This document shows positions 5,892 through 7,856 of a stretch of 7,856 bases of DNA, piece after piece (the first letter of the stretch is position 1; each line of letters starts with the position of its first letter). Location: NCBI GenBank assembly GCA_007129635.1, contig SKVE01000105.1, positions 1 to 7,856 on the forward strand, written 5' to 3'. The stretch comes from Planctomycetaceae bacterium. Lineage in GTDB: Bacteria > Planctomycetota > Planctomycetia > Pirellulales > Pirellulaceae. The position numbers were made by a program, and so were the translations under genes. A model generated the notes under the pieces. That model made no database searches. It was not told the origin of the DNA and was given only the letters and a program-made list of their open reading frames with translations.

Positions 5892-6287
5892 GGCTTTTCT
5901 GGCCTCCCGCCCTCCACGAAAAAATCACGTACAATTCCCAGTTGACCCCATTGGCATCCGTTTTCGAGTCTGCTAGGATCCTTCCATCGCTTTGTGGTCT
6001 ACGTCGGAGGCACCCTAATTGGGATGGTTTGGAGGACGGCCACTCGATGATCGGTTTGCCTCCACCCAGCGGAAGCTTCGCTTCTCGGGCCACATGCGTC
6101 CCACGGACCGAGCGGGCGGGTCGCGAGCCCCGGTGGCGACCAAACTCGCCTGCACCCTCCTGCGGTCCAGAGGAGCGATCCCGGTGGGAAAACTGAGTCC
6201 GGCGAAAGAAAACGGTAAGCAGCATCGCACGGTTACGATGCCGTCAGGGATAACCAAAGGCCTTTAGCATTACCACGGCGAGCAAAC
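5892..6287 (+). other. Intergenic region: promoter and long structured leader of the ATPase operon
   Basis: These 396 bp hold a promoter (5951-5979) and then about 300 nt of probable leader. Pairings that can be read off are: GAAGC/GCTTC (6072-6084, three-base loop); GGACCG (6105-6110) with CGGTCC (6163-6168), enclosing GGTCGC (6119-6124) with GCGACC (6136-6141); CTCCT/AGGAG (6157-6175); GCATCG (6222-6227) with CGATGC (6236-6241); and the 10-base palindrome AAAGGCCTTT (6256-6265). A frame from a TTG at 6019 to 6267, after GGAGG at 6006-6010, is open but unconvincing as a gene. No known RNA family is recognised and no clear terminator follows the nuclease gene. Confidence 0.4.
5951..5979 (+). 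promoter_or_regulatory. Promoter of the V/A-type ATPase operon (extended -10)
   Basis: TTGGCA (5951-5956) and TAGGAT (5974-5979) are separated by exactly 17 bp, and the -10 is preceded by TGC (5971-5973), the extended -10 element. Transcription would begin near 5986, about 300 nt before subunit E. This is the best sigma-70-type promoter in the window. Another TACAAT lies at 5930-5935, but without a partner -35. Confidence 0.55.
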
Positions 6288-6923
6288 ATGGTAGAAACGA
6301 TCGAAACATTTATCAACAAGCTGCAAGAGGACGGCGTTCAGGCTGGTCAACAGGCCGCGCAAGAGATTATCGAGAAGGCCCAGCAGCAGGTTCTCCAGCG
6401 TCTAGCGGAAGCCGAGGAACAGGCCGAGCAGATCATCCAGCAGGCCCGTCAAGAGGCGGAACGCAACCGGGTTCGAGTCGAGACCGAGTTGAAATTGGCG
6501 GCTCGTGACATCGTGTTTCGTGTCCAGGAGACGTTGAATCGAGTGCTGCAGGCTGTGTTGACCAACGCGGTCGATGGTCGGTTGCAGGATGCCGAGTTCC
6601 TGGGTGGGTTGATCCGCGAAGTCGTGATGCGTTATGTCGACGCGGATGTATCCGGCCGGGACACCGTCGAGGTCAACGTATCGAAAGAGATGCAGCAGCA
6701 GTTGTTAAGTGGTGCCGTCACCGCGTTTCAGCCGGACCAGGGCGAGCAGGCACGGATCAAATTGATCGGCCAGTTGAAGAAAGCCGGCTTTGAATACAAA
6801 GTGGTGGGGGCGACGGTGGAAGTGACCGAGGATTCTGTGGTCCAAGTGCTATCCGGATTCCTGGGTGCCGAACTGCGTCGTCGTGTCGAGGAGGAACGGG
6901 CACGCCGGGACGCGGAAGCGTAG
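6288..6923 (+). CDS. atpE: V/A-type ATP synthase/ATPase subunit E
   Basis: This 211-aa protein has the layout of V/A-type ATPase subunit E, the peripheral-stalk protein that links the catalytic A3B3 head to the membrane part at the inner face of the cell membrane. Residues 10-90 are a long Gln/Glu/Ala-rich amphipathic helix (AEAEEQAEQIIQQARQEAER), the coiled coil that pairs with subunit G/H. Residues 95-200 are the globular C-terminal domain with the closing pattern KLIGQLKKAGFEYKV (158-172). Length is normal for the family. The ATG at 6288 has only a weak GGCGAG (6277-6282) upstream. The following DUF2764 gene fits the E-DUF2764-A-B-D-I-K order seen in chlamydial and similar bacterial clusters. 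Subunit E is distinguished from F-type subunit b by the absence of a membrane helix. Confidence 0.85.
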   Translation: MVETIETFINKLQEDGVQAGQQAAQEIIEKAQQQVLQRLAEAEEQAEQIIQQARQEAERNRVRVETELKLAARDIVFRVQETLNRVLQAVLTNAVDGRLQDAEFLGGLIREVVMRYVDADVSGRDTVEVNVSKEMQQQLLSGAVTAFQPDQGEQARIKLIGQLKKAGFEYKVVGATVEVTEDSVVQVLSGFLGAELRRRVEEERARRDAEA

Positions 6924-7017
6924 GTCTGCCGGTTGGATAGGATCAAAGGTTCCCCCGCAGGAATTTTCGGGAGATTGGCCAGAGGATAGGCTCCGAAGAA
7001 AGCAGGATTCGTCGCTG

Positions 7018-7761
7018 ATGCTCGATCGCTACTACTTCCTCGCCTCGCTTCCCGCCCTGGGCGATTTGGGTGACGAGCCGCCCATGGGGTTGGCTGAATT
7101 GCTCGAACACCTGGCCGGTAGCTGGTCCCGGCACTTGCTGGTCAGCACGATTATCCTGCTGGACGATCTGGTGAAACGCGAGAGTTATCTGGCGGGCGAG
7201 TTGGAAGAAGTGGACCCGACGGTGCTGAGTGTCCAGCAGGGCTATGGCGAACAGCCTTTACCCGAGTCGCTGCTTGAGTTCTTAGGTGCCGAGGACTCGG
7301 GCCAACAGTCGGGCGCATTGGCGGATAAGATCTGGGAAGCCTATTTCCGGTTGGCCGACGCGACGGCGACACGTCTGGGTAGCCAGTTTCTGGCCGACTG
7401 GGTGCGTTTCGAAGTCTCGCTGCGCAATGCGTTGGTCACCGTTCGGGCCAAACGTTTAGGGCTGGAGCCGGCCTCCTATGTGATCGCTCGGGACCTATCG
7501 ACCGCAAACGAGGATTTCGATGCGGTATTGGCCGAGTGGGCTTCGTCGCCGAACCCGCTGGTCGGTCAACAGGTATTGCTGCGATTCCGCTGGGATTGGT
7601 TGGACTTGCACGACGCCTGGTTCAGTTTTCGTGACGATGAATTGGCCGCCTACGCGGGCCGGCTATTGCTGCAGCAGGAGTGGATGCGGATCACAGCGGA
7701 CGGCTTCCAACGGCCCGAAGCCGCCGCAGCAGTAGCAGCAGCAGATGAATCAACAGGTTAG
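7018..7761 (+). CDS. DUF2764 protein of the V/A-type ATPase operon, probable subunit C counterpart
   Basis: This 247-aa protein begins MLDRYYFLASLPAL, the characteristic opening of the DUF2764 family, which lies between subunits E and A in bacterial V/A-type ATPase clusters that lack a recognisable subunit C. It is all-alpha in appearance and soluble. Residues 129-149 (VRFEVSLRNALVTVRAKRL) resemble the helix pattern of V-type subunit C/d, where an acidic residue, Asn and RAK-x-LG recur. That suggests it is the central-stalk adapter joining rotor and membrane ring; this is inference from a short pattern plus gene order. ATG 7018 is preceded by AGGA (7004-7007) with a 10-nt gap; the upstream open frame overlaps subunit E and has no family-like sequence. 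The gene ends in an Ala-rich tail (EAAAAVAAADESTG) encoded by a GCA-type triplet run. Confidence 0.8.
   Translation: MLDRYYFLASLPALGDLGDEPPMGLAELLEHLAGSWSRHLLVSTIILLDDLVKRESYLAGELEEVDPTVLSVQQGYGEQPLPESLLEFLGAEDSGQQSGALADKIWEAYFRLADATATRLGSQFLADWVRFEVSLRNALVTVRAKRLGLEPASYVIARDLSTANEDFDAVLAEWASSPNPLVGQQVLLRFRWDWLDLHDAWFSFRDDELAAYAGRLLLQQEWMRITADGFQRPEAAAAVAAADESTG
7720..7744 (+). repeat. GCA/GCC triplet tract at the 3' end of the DUF2764 gene
   Basis: A short imperfect run of GCC, GCA and GTA triplets encodes the alanine-rich tail of the DUF2764 protein, immediately before its last few codons. Such tracts can change length by replication slippage. Here that would vary only a probably disordered tail. 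Confidence 0.5.
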
Positions 7762-7774
7762 CGTTCATTGGGTA

Positions 7775-7835
7775 GATGCTCTCGTACAGCGAGAGAAACA
7801 GAAAATCCGCCTTGATTTTACCAAGGCGTAGCATC
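7775..7835 (+). ncRNA. Possible three-way-junction RNA in the ATPase operon spacer
   Basis: Two perfect hairpins, CTCTCG/CGAGAG (7779-7784 with 7790-7795, five-base loop) and CGCCTTG/CAAGGCG (7808-7814 with 7822-7828, seven-base loop), are enclosed by GATGCT (7775-7780) complementary to AGCATC (7830-7835). The outer stem and the first hairpin share two bases, so the outer stem would be four base pairs when both form. The closing strand directly abuts the ribosome site GGGAAAGG (7836-7843). Neither hairpin is followed by a T-run, so they are not intrinsic terminators. A role in processing or translation of the next gene is inferred. Confidence 0.4.
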
Positions 7836-7851
7836 GGGAAAGGTCACTGCC

Positions 7852-7856
7852 GTGAA
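7852..7856 (+). CDS. Start of the next ATPase-operon gene, presumably catalytic subunit A (partial)
   Basis: GTG at 7852 has a purine-rich ribosome site, GGGAAAGG (7836-7843), 8 nt upstream, and the window ends two bases into the second codon. By gene order after subunit E and DUF2764 the expected gene is the catalytic A subunit. No protein sequence is available to test this, so the identity rests on context alone. Confidence 0.3.

Noticed and set aside
5890..5924. Possible terminator after the nuclease gene (AGGGC/GCCCT)
   Set aside because: A 5-bp stem with a 14-nt loop followed by an A-run, not a T-run, on the coding strand.
5440..6225. Long minus-strand open frame (261 codons) antisense to the nuclease gene and leader
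   Set aside because: Arg/Pro/Ser-rich translation with no family-like sequence, antisense to a well-supported gene; typical of a GC-rich shadow frame.

Overview
This window is probably from a planctomycete, most likely a Pirellulaceae-type member (Rhodopirellula/Blastopirellula-like). That is an inference from three things: the GC-rich gene content; a V/A-type ATPase cluster that begins with subunit E followed by a DUF2764 protein; and a Gfo/Idh/MocA-family protein next to corrinoid methyl-transfer genes. No rRNA or other taxonomic marker is present, so the assignment is moderate.

Left part (1-2961) is a corrinoid module. A 637-aa reductive activator of corrinoid proteins (RACE/DUF4445 family, N-terminal [2Fe-2S] ferredoxin domain plus ASKHA ATPase) lies on the minus strand. 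Its stop codon overlaps the ATG of a further minus-strand gene that runs off the left edge. Divergently, on the plus strand, is a 211-aa corrinoid-binding protein with the Asp-x-His-x-x-Gly cobalamin motif. The two form the core of a methyl-transfer or demethylation system: the corrinoid protein carries the methyl group and the activator re-reduces cob(II)alamin that has been inactivated by oxidation. The substrate-specific methyltransferase is not in the window. The 364-bp divergent spacer holds a large palindrome (14-bp perfect arms), a second 7+7 dyad and a leader with alternative hairpins.

Middle part (3106-5891) holds three plus-strand genes. The first is a Gfo/Idh/MocA-fold protein with a good NAD(H)-binding fold but all three usual catalytic positions (Lys, Asp, His) replaced. 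Next comes a small planctomycete-style protein with one N-terminal membrane helix. It has its own candidate promoter and sits 12 bp upstream of a 401-aa Cho/UvrC-like nuclease, which has GIY-YIG, Cys-cluster and UVR regions but no RNase H-like C-terminal half.

Right part (5951-7856) is the start of a V/A-type ATPase operon: a good extended -10 promoter, an approximately 300-nt leader with several hairpins, subunit E (stator coiled coil), and a DUF2764 protein with a subunit C-like helix signature. A 90-nt spacer that can fold as a three-way junction then abuts the Shine-Dalgarno of the next gene, which has only its first codon in the window and is presumably catalytic subunit A.
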